Below, in pieces: positions 39,477-50,679 of a stretch of 50,679 bases of DNA; the first letter of the stretch is position 1; the number at the start of each line of letters is the position of its first letter. Location: the NCBI GenBank assembly GCA_036897095.1, contig JAYMSP010000457.1, positions 1-50,679 of the forward strand, read 5' to 3'. A program made the translations under genes and the position numbers. The notes under the pieces were generated by a model. The model saw nothing but the letters and a program-made list of their open reading frames with translations. It was not told the DNA's origin and ran no database searches. This DNA is from Plantago elongata. Its lineage: Eukaryota > Streptophyta > Magnoliopsida > Lamiales > Plantaginaceae.

Positions 39477-42400
39477 CTAATGATCACTAGGTGTTGTTGA
39501 TGCAGGAGATGATATGGAAAAGGTGGAATGAGACGATGATGTTGAACCCGTTTGTGGCGAATTCCGACACAAAGGGCAAGTACCATTGAGTTTAAGCCAC
39601 TCATCTATGCATTCGGCATGGAAATAGTGATTACACTCGGGAATGGTTCTTAGCGTCTCCTCAGGTAGATAATCAGCTAGACATATTGGACAAGTAACAT
39701 CACTAGGCTTAGGTAACCGTCGGCTTGCTCCGAGGACTGTCTTGGGATACGACTCTATGGTAGGACCGTCGAGGCCGCTAGGCGATCTTATCGCTCGGTG
39801 CTGAGTGGAGACTGAAGTTATCGGAAGATTGGACCTTAGGGAATCTCGTCCGGTGAATGCTTTGACTAGGCCACAAGAATAACATATTAGACCGATTACG
39901 CATACAATTCCAGGTATTCCGATTCCGATTATAAGTCCGTACCGAGCACCTCTAGGAAGACCTGCAAAAGCACATTACATACAATTATCTTCACAATCAA
40001 ACTCAATCGGACTTATATGTACATTTATTAATTGTAGATATCACTCAGGTAGTTCTATATGTACATGTACTTGCCTCGACTTTTATTTTGTTCTTGGTTG
40101 CATAATTTTTGTATCTATTACTGTTAAATATAATGTGATATCACTAGTATAAGATAAAATTTAGTTGAGAAAAGCATGGGAGTCGGAGATGCATTTTTAC
40201 TGAGTTTGTTAGTATAAAATCAGCAGCCCATCCCAGGAACGGGTGATGAAGTTGGTTTGTGGCCTATAGGCAGATAACAAAACCGGACTGGACTCTGAAG
40301 TCCGACTCACATGGCTACATGCTCGCATAATAAATTTTAAATACTGATTTCACTTTTAATTAAAAAAAAACTGAGTTATGATTTCATTAAATTCATCATG
40401 TGTTTGAAAACACCAATACTAAATGGCATCTCATGAGTCATGATGTTTTCTCTATTTCCCTTTGGATTTACTATTCATTGTGTGTGTGTTGTCCTTTTGT
40501 TTAGTAAGATTCTTGTACAATACAAGATGACCCATTATGTTCTTATTTAGAGGACACAGATGCTTCTTCAAAGCTAATGCTGAAGTGATTCCAAAAGCAT
40601 ATAGTTCAGACTTCAGATTATCTAACATCAACTCGCATGTCATTGATATCAAGACATAAACATCATAATAATCTCGAACGCCACATATACTAGTAAAGCC
40701 TACTGTTGACAGTCGATACTAACTATCAATAACAAGGCATGATCAATTGTCATTGTCTGATACTATCCACCAACCACGTAAGAAATACGTTCTTACAAAG
40801 ACAAGTAGACAACTACTCAATTCTCTACAGACTTCATCGGTGTCATTATGATTTACGGTACATTTCCGGCTACATCACCAGCATAGGTATACTGCAACTA
40901 TTTTTCCCACCGTGAGAAGTGATAACCCATATCCAAGACACAATTCTAGTTTTTGCATTAGAAACATAAAAGGTCACAGTAGTAAACTAGTACTGCCTAG
41001 CGGTCACCCTAATTCTATCTTCAAACGACGTGTCATCGTGCATTTTTTTTAGTGGTGATGCGTAGTCGTCGCCACGTCATGAAATGTTTTAATTTATTTT
41101 ATTTTATTTTTATTTCTATTTACATATTACTCATATTATAAGGGTGTTTAGATGTTGAAATAAATAAATTTGTATTTTTTTAAGTTGTTTTATAATTAAT
41201 TAAGGTTAAAAAAAATTTGCTAGAAACATATTTAATATATTATAATAGTGTGTAGAAGTTAAAATTAATAAAATTATTAGATGTTGTTTTATAATTTTAA
41301 ATTTAATTGAGGGAGAAAATGAGTTCGATATGGAATGATCCAAAAATAGTTGAGAGTGGTCTCTATTCGTAAATCTTTGAGTGACGAATTCGTTGATAAA
41401 TTTTATTTATCTTTTTATTTATATTTTTTGAGTTATTGGCGTTTGTAATTGAAAAAAACATAAGAAAAAAGTCAAGGAAAAGAAAAATAAGGATGGACAC
41501 TTAGCAGCTAATTAACTGTAGCCAAACATTTATGACGCGGTATATAATGACGCGCGTCATTACGGAGCTACAGCTCCTCACGCCGTCTCCATGGATGACG
41601 GCCTAATGTTCCACGGAGCATCGGACTAACTTACAAATTAATCTAGCTAATAGCTAGCCTAAAGTAATTGGAAACAGTGACAAATGAGGGGGTAAATATT
41701 CAAAATGAAATGTTGGTCTTGCATTTATAATAGTAATTGATTGCAACTTTTACTTAATTATTCGATCAAGCAAGAGAGGGACACATAACAACCAGTAGAT
41801 TGAATAATCCAAGTTATATTTCAAACTAATCAAGCCATCACGGGTCAACCTTCAAGACCTTATACTCTTAAACAATTAAGCATGCGGATAATATATATGT
41901 AATATTTTCATCAAGATGTGACTCGTACCAAACACTTACTAGTACAGCCCTTTTGGTCGACTTTAATTTTAACACTCCATAGTATTATATCCATTGTGTT
42001 CGGATTTATTTTTCTAAATGTTCGGATACAAATTATAATTAAAAAAAATTAATAAAAAGTCTGAGAAATGATGATGAATATGAGAAATTATAATAAAATA
42101 GTAAAATTAAATAAATAGGGTAGAACTAATAGTGATTAAATTTGGTTGTTGGTTGAGCTAATAGCCCGTTCTCTAAAACAATGAAGATGTCTCTATCTCA
42201 ACAACTACAACGACATACTTTAGTTTACATGATATGTAATTTACCTCTCCGTCCCTTTAACAATGAAATAACTTTAAAACATTTGTTTCAATATCTAACT
42301 TGTAAGTTAAAATTTGCAAAACATTCACTTTGAGAGTCAAATTTTCAAACAATTATCATAGAGTGCAAATGATACAAATTTTCACATCTAAATCTGTACA

Positions 42401-45186
42401 TTTAGTGTGACGATATACAAATTTTATTGTATTATAAAATTTAAATTATGCAACGATTGTTTTTTGAATTATTGATTCCAAGAGAGTACTGGCCTGTAAG
42501 GTTCACAAACAATTTGGTTTTGCATAATTTTCAAGAAAACTATGTGGTTCTATGAAAGTATTTAGTTAAGAATGATTTGAAAAATATTAATTGAATGGAA
42601 AATATACGTGGATTTAATGGGTTAAAAATACATTATATTGTAAATATTATTATTAAAAAATGAAAAACTATTTTAATTTAATGCAAGCACTTACTCTCAG
42701 AAGGGCATAGGGAGTATATAAAGAACACAATTATTTTCTTTTGATTTTAGCCAATGTTTAGCTGTGAGACATATTGATCCATGTAGAACTGGTGTGATTT
42801 TAGCATGCTGTGAATAATTTATGTATTCAACGAGAGCCACCAATTATCTTCTCTTTTTTGTATTTTGAGCCACCAATTATATTACAATTAGAAAAGTCAA
42901 ATTAAGCAGCAGTTAAGTTTGGGAACTAAACCGCCACAAATCTAAGTACTTCCTTTAATTATGAGTTAGTGAATGGCACTTTAAGTTCACTTCGTACCCA
43001 ATTACACCTGACTTGTCAACAGCCAGCCAATGAGCCAAGTATATTATGGCCCTTAAGTTATCATGATACTAAAACTCCTTTTCGGTTTAGTTTATCCGAT
43101 TGATTTTTTTAATTTACACTGTTTAATTGATCGATCTTGTATTCATCTTTTAAAAAATGTATCATAAAACTATAAAATATAATATATATATTTCTATATT
43201 TTACTTATCAACATTATTTATAATAATGCAAAGACAAATTAATAATTATTTACAAGAAAAAATCAAGCGGATAAATAAATCTAAGGAGAACTGAGGAATA
43301 TTATAAGTATATCATACATTAACAAAATCCTTTGAAACTGTAACTAATATTAATATATATACTACATGTAGGCATGTTCATGTAGTACTACCAATAATAT
43401 ATAATGCAATAAAGAAGCAAAAGTCTGATATTCTTGGTGAGTGGTAACCAATATTTATCCAGAGGGTGTGCGGGCATTCATGATTCATCATAATCAATTA
43501 TGTGGTGGGCTGGCCGTCCAGTTAGACTAATATTACCTCCAATCGATGTCTCAAATTGTGCTCTATATTTTAGCGCGAACACATTCTTTCTAATAATATC
43601 CGATCGGAAGCTGTTATATTGACAGTAATTTTTTATATTCAAACCAACTGTATTTCAAATATAGCTATTATTTATATAATATACTTCCTCCGATACATTT
43701 AAAACTTCCTAACTTGCTACTTTCTCTTAGATTAAGGAATGTCTAATAAAAAATTATTTATAAGAGGTATTATATTGGTAAAGTTTGTAATTGGGTGATA
43801 AAGTTAGAGATAGATTGAATAAAATGAAAAATAGAAATAATAAAGTATTAGTTAGTGGGGTGAAAAATTTTATTTTTGGAATTAGGAAGTTTATATTGCT
43901 CTAAAAATAGAAAGTTATGAGGTTATGAAAAGAGTGGATGGAATATTGATAATAAATATTAAACAGATCAATAAGCACGATTATATTTTAAATAGAAAGA
44001 CTACTAGTCTCGACAAAATTAGTTTTAATTTTACACATCTAGCCAAATTAAGAGGGCCTAAAACTGGTACAACACCGTTAAGGTTTTAAGTTTCTATGGA
44101 TATACCCACAGTGTAATTTGTTGTCCCAATTGTGATGAGTAGGGTCGGTAAAGTTGTATATTAATTTAAGTGTAAATGTGCATTTTGCAAAAGAAAATTA
44201 ACCATAGTTTTAAATATCAGAATGAAATACTATATGAGTACTACTTAAAAAAAAAAATCTACCAAGAGTGCTCGGGAACGCAATGTAATTTTGTATCGAT
44301 TGAAGTTGTTTGTCAACGCTTTCTAACTTATAATCTAAGAAAAAATTCTAAGCTAAGAAGAGTTGCCTAAGTACTTCTTATTGAGTTTTAGCCACTAAAC
44401 TTTATAATTAAAGGTATTTGTAAATGAGTAATGAAAATTCGAAGATTCTATTAGAGTAACTAGGGAGAACAAATACTTACCTCGCCCGGAAGGCCTGGAG
44501 CATCTGAGAGCAAGACCCGAATCCCCTCTATACCCGCAAACCCCGCCCCGATTCTCACACCCCCTGCAGAAGGGGTTCATCCACAACAGCTCCAAATCCT
44601 CCCGCAAGTCCATCGATGACCAATAAAACATCGAATAAGCCCACTGCATCGGAACCGAAACTTCCGCAATCCTCGTACATGTGCTTGGCACCTCGTTTCC
44701 AGGCCGGTGCGAGTCCATTGCAAAAACCGTATTATTCCCCGGCCCGCTAATACAGTACAACGGCATGAACCGGTTCGCAGCATATTCCATGTAACTCTCC
44801 GAACAGTTCAAGAACGTGTAGTCCCTCGAGTTACCGGCCATGAACGGTGAACCGGACAGTGTGAAGTTTAACAACCGGTCCGGTAAACATGTATTCGGGT
44901 CGTTGATGAAAAGAGCCTGTCTCCGGTAGTCAATGTAATCGACTACGAACTCTCCTGATCCTGGCAGGTCTACGATTGTCTCATTGCGGCTGTTGCAGGT
45001 GAGGTCGAAACCAGGGTACCCACACCGTTCGGGCTGCCGGTTAGTTAATCGGAAAGGGAACCGGATCAGCGGTCCCTCGTTTGGTCGGCATGAAAGGGGC
45101 TCGCATGAATTAGCCGAGTTAACTTTTGACAGGAAGGAAGTGAGTATGAAAAATGTTGCTGCAATTGCAGCAATGGCTTTTTCCAT
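39477..45186 (-). CDS. RING-H2 finger protein of ATL20/21/22 type, with GUB_WAK_bind domain (E3 ubiquitin ligase)
   Basis: Two exons on the minus strand, 45186-44481 and 39961-39477, giving 396 aa. Residues 1-25 are a signal peptide. The ectodomain (about 26-235) is a Cys-rich galacturonan-binding GUB_WAK_bind region, with RFPFRL, ERCGYPGFDLTC and CRGCENRGGVCGY. A single membrane helix follows (about 244-265), then the GLD motif (298-300) typical of ATLs. The RING-H2 is Cys326-x2-Cys329, Cys345, His347, His350, Cys353, Cys364 and Cys367. It is expected to be a membrane-anchored E3 ligase with a wall-facing domain. The exons join in phase (G|GT gives Gly236). The 4519-bp intron is unusual in length and full of transposon pieces. 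The gene pairing rests on the known domain order of this family. Confidence 0.88.
41280..41626. mobile_element. Harbinger-like element end fragment, copy 2
   Basis: It shares a roughly 100-base AT-rich promoter-like section with 19770-19880. It ends GGAGCATCGGAC followed by TAA (41627-41629). The last 100 bases stack palindromes: ATGACGCGCGTCAT (41548-41561), GAGCTACAGCTC (41566-41577), and GCCGTC...GACGGC around TCCATGGA. Confidence 0.5.
43684..43943 (+). mobile_element. Stowaway-like MITE, family 2, copy 2
   Basis: Left CTTCCTCCGATAC, right inverted TTCCATCCACTC, with TA on each side. The interior matches the reverse complement of 22640-22862. Confidence 0.6.
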
Positions 45187-45213
45187 TTATGTTCTGTGAC
45201 TCTTTATGTAGAG

Positions 45214-45222
45214 TATATATAT
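45214..45222 (-). promoter_or_regulatory. TATA box of the ATL gene
   Basis: TATATATAT only 28 bases before the ATG at 45186, which would leave almost no 5' leader if used. Confidence 0.4.
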
Positions 45223-45739
45223 GATCAGTACAAGTGTACAAAACACTTTGTTTTTCTTTTCTATTTTACGTGGAGGACCATTTCTGGTAAAACTTTATAT
45301 GCAATTGGTGACGAGGTGAGCAAGCAATGTGTATTGAATGATAAGGACTGGTAAGCCGAACGGGTCATTATTTGTGAGTTTTTTAATGGGGATTAGGAAA
45401 AAAGTTAGAGTTGAATAATGGACAAGTTGAATGGAGGATTATATGTGAGTTCACATTCATTTTCTTTGGCCTTGAATATACTGGTTGTTATGGATTGGTG
45501 GAATTGTGAGCTCAGGTGTAGAATGTAGAATGTAGACAATGAACACTGTCGCAAAACAGGCTGGTAATTTTATGGAAATTACGGTTGACCCAACTCCCAC
45601 GATGTTGTAGAGTAATTTAAATGTTCAAAGTACGGCAAAATAAATATGTCATAAATTACTAGAATATATAGTCGTGACAAAATTAGAATTGACCGAAGAT
45701 TTATTATTTCTCAATTCAAATCGTTTTCCAATCAATCAC
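45223..45739. other. ATL upstream region
   Basis: No gene seen. A short GTAGAATGTAGA duplication lies at about 45520. Confidence 0.4.
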
Positions 45740-45742
45740 TTA

Positions 45743-45901
45743 GGGGTTGATTGGTCAGGCATTTAAATGCCCACATTTAGCTCGATGAACAGTAATTTGA
45801 CCTAAAATACACTTTAAATATCACATTTTAATTTCATTCCAAACACAATTTCACCAAAACTCCATTCAAATGGTCATTTAAGTGTCATGCCAATCAGCCC
45901 T
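45743..45901. mobile_element. MITE copy 3 (GGGGCTGATTGG family, short)
   Basis: Left GGGGTTGATTGGTCAGGC, right inverted GGGCTGATTGGCATGAC, with TTA duplications (45740-45742, 45902-45904). Only 159 bases; the interior differs from copies 1 and 2. Confidence 0.8.
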
Positions 45902-45962
45902 TTAATTTTTAATAATATACATAAGAGGAGACAAATTCAAATTAAAAATTTAAATACGAATT

Positions 45963-46925
45963 TCACAAGCATTTGGAAAACCCATAGAATATATTCACAT
46001 AAACATATAGAATATGGAGAATAATTTCACGTGATCTCATAAATAATTATTGTAAAACCACACTAAGTTCAAGTTGTTACCAGTTCTCACTACAATGTAA
46101 TAGGATTTTTTTTCTCAATCGACTAAATATTATTAATATAAACACAAACACAAGACGTGCTCACGCATAACATTACAAAGGAAAAAAACCATTCGAATCA
46201 TAACATCCATACTAAGGCTATAGCTCTAAATCAAATTCTTCGGTGTTTATCAAAATTACAAAAGAGAGACCATCAAAACTAAAACTAAGCCTCAACACCA
46301 AAGAATACTGCAGTTAGCTAGATCAAGTAGATTTATCTTCACCGCTCGAGATAAGTGTGCACCACTATGGCTATGTAAAGGTACATCTCCACAAACAAAA
46401 AACAACCTCAAGGTATTTAAGGTTAAATCACTCCTCGAGTCCCCCGAGATATTGAAAACTAGATCGTCGTGGTCTAGTTACTTGGGTTGAAGTCACGGGA
46501 CTTCTCAGAGCATACAAAATACTCTTCTTACCGAGACAAAAGATACAAGGGTAAGAAGCAAAAGAGAAAATAACCTCAAGAAATTTAAGATTAAATTTCA
46601 GTGATTTAATTCCTCGAGTCCTTCAAGGTATTAAAAACTAGATCATTCTGATCTAGTTACTTGAGTTAAAATTCCAGTGACTCCTCAGTGTATACAAAAT
46701 ACTCCTCTCATAAATTAAATTATGAATTTGATGTTTGATAATATAGCTAAAAGGAAACAACTTAAAATCAAGAATCTAAATAAATATCAACTAAAACCAT
46801 TTGATACCCTCAAAATATTAAACACATATATTACACATAACATGGAACATTTACCGTGATATCATAAACAATACTCTGGTAAAATCACACACACAAGGTG
46901 ATACCCACTACTATTTTAGTTATGC
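45963..46925. repeat. Possible unclassified element with imperfect direct repeats at both sides
   Basis: GTGATCTCATAAATAAT with TAAAACCACAC (46032-46065) resembles GTGATATCATAAACAAT with TAAAATCACAC (46856-46890). The flanking AATAT-rich text is also alike. The tandem units lie between. Reading minus, an A-rich tail occurs at about 46108. Confidence 0.35.
46402..46713. repeat. Two diverged tandem units (about 170-180 bases), each with a hairpin
   Basis: Unit 1 is about 46402-46533, unit 2 about 46570-46713. Each has AACCTCAAG, CTCGAGTC, a 23-base hairpin (46457-46479 and 46636-46658; AACTAGATC...TCTAGTT) and TACAAAATACTC. Confidence 0.75.
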
Positions 46926-47035
46926 AACTTCATCTATAAAATGTCTATGTCTTAATTACAAATAATACGAAATATATTATTCCCTTATAATCGGTAAATC
47001 ATATGATCAAAATTTCAAACAGTTTTATATATATA

Positions 47036-47070
47036 CTAGTAATAATCCGTGGCGATGTCACGATATAATT
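47036..47070 (-). mobile_element. Helitron 3' terminus, minus orientation
   Basis: On the minus strand: CGTGACATCGCCACGG (short hairpin) then ATTATTACTAG at 47036, followed by T. Closely like the end at 49940. The body would extend to the right; no coding part is found. Confidence 0.5.
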
Positions 47071-47079
47071 ATTTTTAAT

Positions 47080-48580
47080 AATAAATAAAATATATTAATT
47101 AACCGAGAAAATAAAATTTATAAACAACGTCAATCATTATCTAACATTCAAGGCTATTTTGATTTTATGGTATAGTGTACGATTCATCATGTCGGGTTTG
47201 CTTTGTAAGTGATTGGATTCAAATTGACATGTTCAGGATCCCGCAGGTAGATAACATATACTCCACCCATTAATTAACAACCGATAGATGTTATTTTTCT
47301 TTATAAAGTAAATTGTATCCCTCCAACTCGAACCAAATGTATAAAAAATTTATAACACACTTGATATGGTTAACTCCCAACAACCCCGAAGTAGTATATG
47401 GGCTCCCCACCAAACACATAAGAATTACTCTCTTTGTCCCGACTCCCGAACTCAACATATGTATTCGATTTTAAAACATCCTAATCAATTAAATGAAAAA
47501 TCTATTTCCTTTTTTATTTACCATCTATCATACATTTTCACGATCTCTGGTAGTTTATTCAATCTATTTTATACTTTATTACATTCCATCCGCAACTTCA
47601 TCTTCTCGTATTCCATTTTGATCATTTTGGTCCGTCCCAAATTTATCTTCGCATCCCTTAAATGAAAAATTCTTCTCCTACTTTATTTATTTTTCACTAA
47701 TTTATACTATATCTCCTACTTTTGAAATCGAAAACTTTAATTCCATTCCAAACAATTAAGTACACATCGATCCGAAGATCCATGTAAATCAAAATAACCA
47801 GAAAAATCTTATCACCGGTATTCAGTTTTTTCTTAAAATTTGTGCCGTTGAAAGTTCAACTTGGAAATGAGGGAGTATTATTTATCATATTTTATTCATT
47901 CTTCTCTTACAATTGTGTTTGGACCCACATAAAGTTAAATCTGGTTTGGACGGGGTAATATTTTGCAGACATAATTTACATGTTATGGTAATTTTCTTGG
48001 CACCCACCTTGCAGTTCTGCAACCCTCTCTGAAATTTATATGTTTTACTAACTTAACTATAAAATGTTGGTCGGGTCTTGTTTTACAAAGCTATGTATTG
48101 GTTCGAGTATATCTCCAACCCGGGCCTGAACTTTTATTATTTCGAATAGATTTTAAATTCGGGTTGTATGAACCTGACCCGTTTAATAGTAAAATGACGA
48201 AATACTCTGTGTAATATGATATAGATAGACATGACCTCAACAGTTTTCGAATCTTGTTAATTGTCCTAACTTAGTAAACATGTGTAGAAAAATCTACGTG
48301 TTTGAATCTATAGTATGAATTCTATATCCTTTATATACATATTATGTAATATTTAATATCATATTACACATATTCTTTTTCTACCTAAAGTTTAATTATA
48401 CTAAGAAGTACAAAGCAATACCTACTAAATCAAACTCCTGACATACAATACAAATTAAAACAACTTTAAATGTTACAGAGTTGTATGAGTTGCATCCTTA
48501 TAAATTTTAATTAGCTCGGACTAACTCCAGTTGAGTTCAAGGTATTGGACTAACACATTCTAATTAGCTCCAACGGAGTT
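47080..48580. other. Intergenic region, repeats only
   Basis: No gene. A weak Stowaway-like pair (TACTCTCTTTGTCCC at 47427, GAGGGAGTA at 47870) may bound a MITE. A frame at 47366-47665 has no domain. Confidence 0.35.
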
Positions 48581-48585
48581 TCACT

Positions 48586-48780
48586 TGGTGTGAGGGTTGG
48601 CACCAGTTCTAGACCCGAGCGGTTCCAGGAACCGCACGGTTTCAATTCTGGAACCGCAACCAAAATCGGAACTGTACGGTTTGAATCCAGAACTGCAACA
48701 GGCGGTTCCGATTTTGGAACCAAAACTATGCGGTTACAAATTGCATGGTTCGAACCGTGCGGTTTGAACTGCTGAATTGG
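48586..48780. repeat. AACCG/CGGTT motif cluster, possible hAT transposon end
   Basis: The region starts GAGGGTTGGCACC, a hAT-like terminus. About ten interspersed copies of GGAACCG, CGGTT and GGTTCC follow on both strands within 190 bases. Confidence 0.45.
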
Positions 48781-48789
48781 GCCATAAGC

Positions 48790-49225
48790 ATTTTTCCAAA
48801 GTTACTATAAGTTGAGCTCTTTTTTCACATGTACACTGTAATTTTTAAGTAAACATTCTAGAGAATTGAGTCAAATTGACTACAAAAACTATGGGTAAAT
48901 AAGTCTAGATTTATCGTTCAATGTAAAAAAATCAATTAATTGTATCAATGGAACTCCATGAAATTCAAAGATACATTCCACATCAGATTTTTTCCATGTG
49001 GCTGATCAGTAAGGTCAGTGGTAAAGGGTGACGTTCATCATTCATATATGTTCAAGGCCGGTGTGGCTGAGTTTGCTTATAGCATATGGTCTGGTTGGAA
49101 TTTTTCACTTTTTCAGCATAAGCCCATTTGACTTAGCTGAAATTAAAACTGTGATTATACTTTATTTAATTCGACGAATGTCTTATATTCTTGATTTAAA
49201 CCTCATGATGATAAGTTGCTTTGGG
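48790..49225. other. Intergenic, no gene seen
   Basis: No motif recognised. Confidence 0.4.
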
Positions 49226-49345
49226 GTTAACTAAATTGAACTAAATGAAACTGAACTAAATTGAAGTAATGTATAAATTATAATTAAACAGAGCTGAACT
49301 AAACTTAACTGAATGGAGTTGAAATGAACTGAACTAAAGTGATTT
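49226..49345. repeat. Degenerate AACTGAACTAAA minisatellite
   Basis: Repeated AACTGAACTAA / AACTAAATTGA words in tandem with frequent changes. Confidence 0.6.
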
Positions 49346-50204
49346 TAAGTTGAAGAAAATATAGCTTAATTTTGCATAGGTTGTGTTTTGAATTTGATGA
49401 TAGAGATAGTGTGGACTTCGGTCAACTCTTGTACAAACTTGTTTGGAGTAATGAAATATATTTGTGGTTCTAAAATAATAAATTTATTTAATACATTTAT
49501 ATTTATTTTATGAATTAATGATTTATTTAATTAAAGTATTTTCGGAGTTACATAGATAAAATTTTTATCAGAGACTCAATAAAACCTATATATATACTAT
49601 GCAGTCAAAATACTAAAATTAAATAGTAAAGTCAAATTTTAAATTTACACAATTAAATACATATTTAAATTTATATCTTATTTTAATGAATAATATATTT
49701 ATATTTGACGTTTATTGATTCGTTTTGTCTTAATAAATCAAAATATATCTTTAAATATATTTTTTGAATTTTGAAGATAAAGTTATCTAGATAATGTTTA
49801 AGAACTATATATATATAGTGAACAATGTACATTACGTTGTCAAGAATAAAATGTTCCATGGATTATTTTTCAAATTTAGAATTCAGACAATCAATACAAC
49901 ACATTCAACACATTAGTTTTTTTTATTATAATACATAAACTAGTACTAACCTGTGGCGATGCCATGACATATTGAACTTTTTATAAATAATAGTTATTTA
50001 CCTATTAACACAAACAATAAATAATCAAAAAAAATAGAATAAGAATTAATAATTTAAGCAACCCCATACGTAACCATAGAGTACATAACAATAAGAATAA
50101 GAAATAATGAAAGTTTGTACGAAAAGAAAAAAGTACGAAGACTTCGGATTCGGCAGATGACAAACCACACACATTGCATACAAAGTAGTGAAAATGATGG
50201 CAAA

Positions 50205-50288
50205 CGAAGCGCATCTCAGTTGGTAAGACGCTTCACCTTCAACTAATTGGTCCGGGGTTCGAGTCACCCTTTAGCCGTTTAAAAAAAA
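50205..50288 (+). mobile_element. Short tRNA-like SINE, copy 3 (best preserved)
   Basis: CATCTCAGTTGGTAAGACGC holds an A box like tRNA D arms. GGGGTTCGAGTCACC holds the B box (50256-50265). CTTTAGCCGTTT and 8 A follow. No matching acceptor stem, so not a functional tRNA. Confidence 0.65.
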
Positions 50289-50363
50289 CTACCGAGTTAT
50301 AATACTTGTATACTAACTAACATAAAAAAATAAAAATAGAGATGTTAATAAAAAGTTACATAC

Positions 50364-50679
50364 CTTAGAGATTTCTAAAAACATTTGTCGTCATGTCGTT
50401 TGGTTTCCTTCTTCATCCAATGCTAAGACCTTCAGTCCTATACTGATAGTCACACGGGAAAATGCTACATATAATTGACAATGACTGAACACAGGTTTTG
50501 GAAGGTAGAGTCCAATGTGTGATAATGATTGTCCTTGACTGTTATTGATCGTCATTGCATAGCATATTGATGTAGGAAACTGCCTCCTTTGAAATTGAAG
50601 TTGGAAACTTAGTCAAGTCTGATGGGCTCATCCCACCAAATACACAAGGTCCATAATGAGCTCAACACGGGGGGGTGGG
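50364..50679 (-). pseudogene. Helitron PIF1-like helicase C-terminal fragment
   Basis: The minus strand reads SPSDLTKFP. After a one-base shift it continues QRRQFPTSICYAMTINNSQG, QSLSHIGLYLPKPVFSH, QLYVAFSRVT and LKVLALDEEG. These are the last helicase motifs (V-VI) of plant Helitrons. A TGA follows shortly and a GTATGT donor-like site lies at 50363. The frameshift and stop indicate decay; the upstream part is outside the window. Confidence 0.75.

Larger units (their letters stand above)
39962..44480 (-). other. Large transposon-filled intron of the ATL gene
   Basis: The donor at 44480 (GTAAGT) and the acceptor at 39962 (TTTTGCAG) are good matches. Contents: a Harbinger end fragment (41280-41626), a Stowaway-like MITE (43684-43943), and AT-rich filler with no gene. 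Confidence 0.75.
49940..50679 (-). mobile_element. Helitron, minus orientation, running off the window
   Basis: The 3' end on the minus strand is GGCATCGCCACAGG then TTAGTACTAG at 49940, followed by T. The helicase remnant lies at 50364-50679. A SINE sits between (50205-50288). Confidence 0.65.

Noticed and set aside
48590..48775. 61-codon frame
   Set aside because: It is produced by the AACCG repeat cluster.
50205..50270. Functional tRNA gene
   Set aside because: A and B boxes are present but there is no pairing acceptor stem, and a poly-A follows; three similar copies argue for a SINE.

Overview
The window is nuclear DNA of a flowering plant, almost certainly a eudicot. It is AT-rich, its genes have many short GT-AG introns, and a dense transposon layer lies between and inside them. 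All five single-copy genes are plant families: class C GH9 cellulase, clade A-type PP2C, LACS, an LRR protein and an ATL RING-H2 protein. I cannot fix the species.

Layout. 1-1094: an LTR retrotransposon on the minus strand carrying a captured CHD1/CHR5 gene fragment. It sits beside or within a decayed PIF/Harbinger ORF1 (about 1100-2707). 3137-3390: a MITE. 4414-8659 (+): a complete GH9C endoglucanase in 9 exons. 9319-10630 (-): a complete PP2C in 3 exons, convergent with the cellulase. 10631-24900 is a transposon district. It holds a SINE, a twin-primed LINE with target-site duplications (12270-14650), a Stowaway-like MITE, a 3755-bp solo LTR (15862-19616), a Harbinger end fragment, coding-like fragments of unknown origin, and a collapsed Helitron ending at 24507. 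24984-28780 (+): a complete 7-exon LRR gene with a MITE and the Helitron end just upstream. 29866-37816 (-): a complete 19-exon long-chain acyl-CoA synthetase of LACS4 type. 39477-45186 (-): an ATL20/21-type RING-H2 gene whose single 4.5-kb intron is loaded with transposon pieces. 45.7-50.7 kb: more MITEs, tandem repeats with hairpins, an AACCG-rich repeat, two Helitron 3' ends and a Helitron helicase fragment running off the window.

The five genes do not form a pathway or operon. They are independent plant genes for wall cellulose turnover, phosphatase signalling, an LRR protein of unknown role, fatty-acid activation and membrane-anchored ubiquitin ligation. Exons of all five join in frame with canonical splice sites and no internal stops, so they look functional. 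I did not find a convincing undescribed molecular system. The most informative content is transposon biology: a gene fragment captured by an LTR element, a twin-priming LINE with an inverted repeat at its junction, a pair of related sites that validate two insertions, and a short tRNA-like SINE family.
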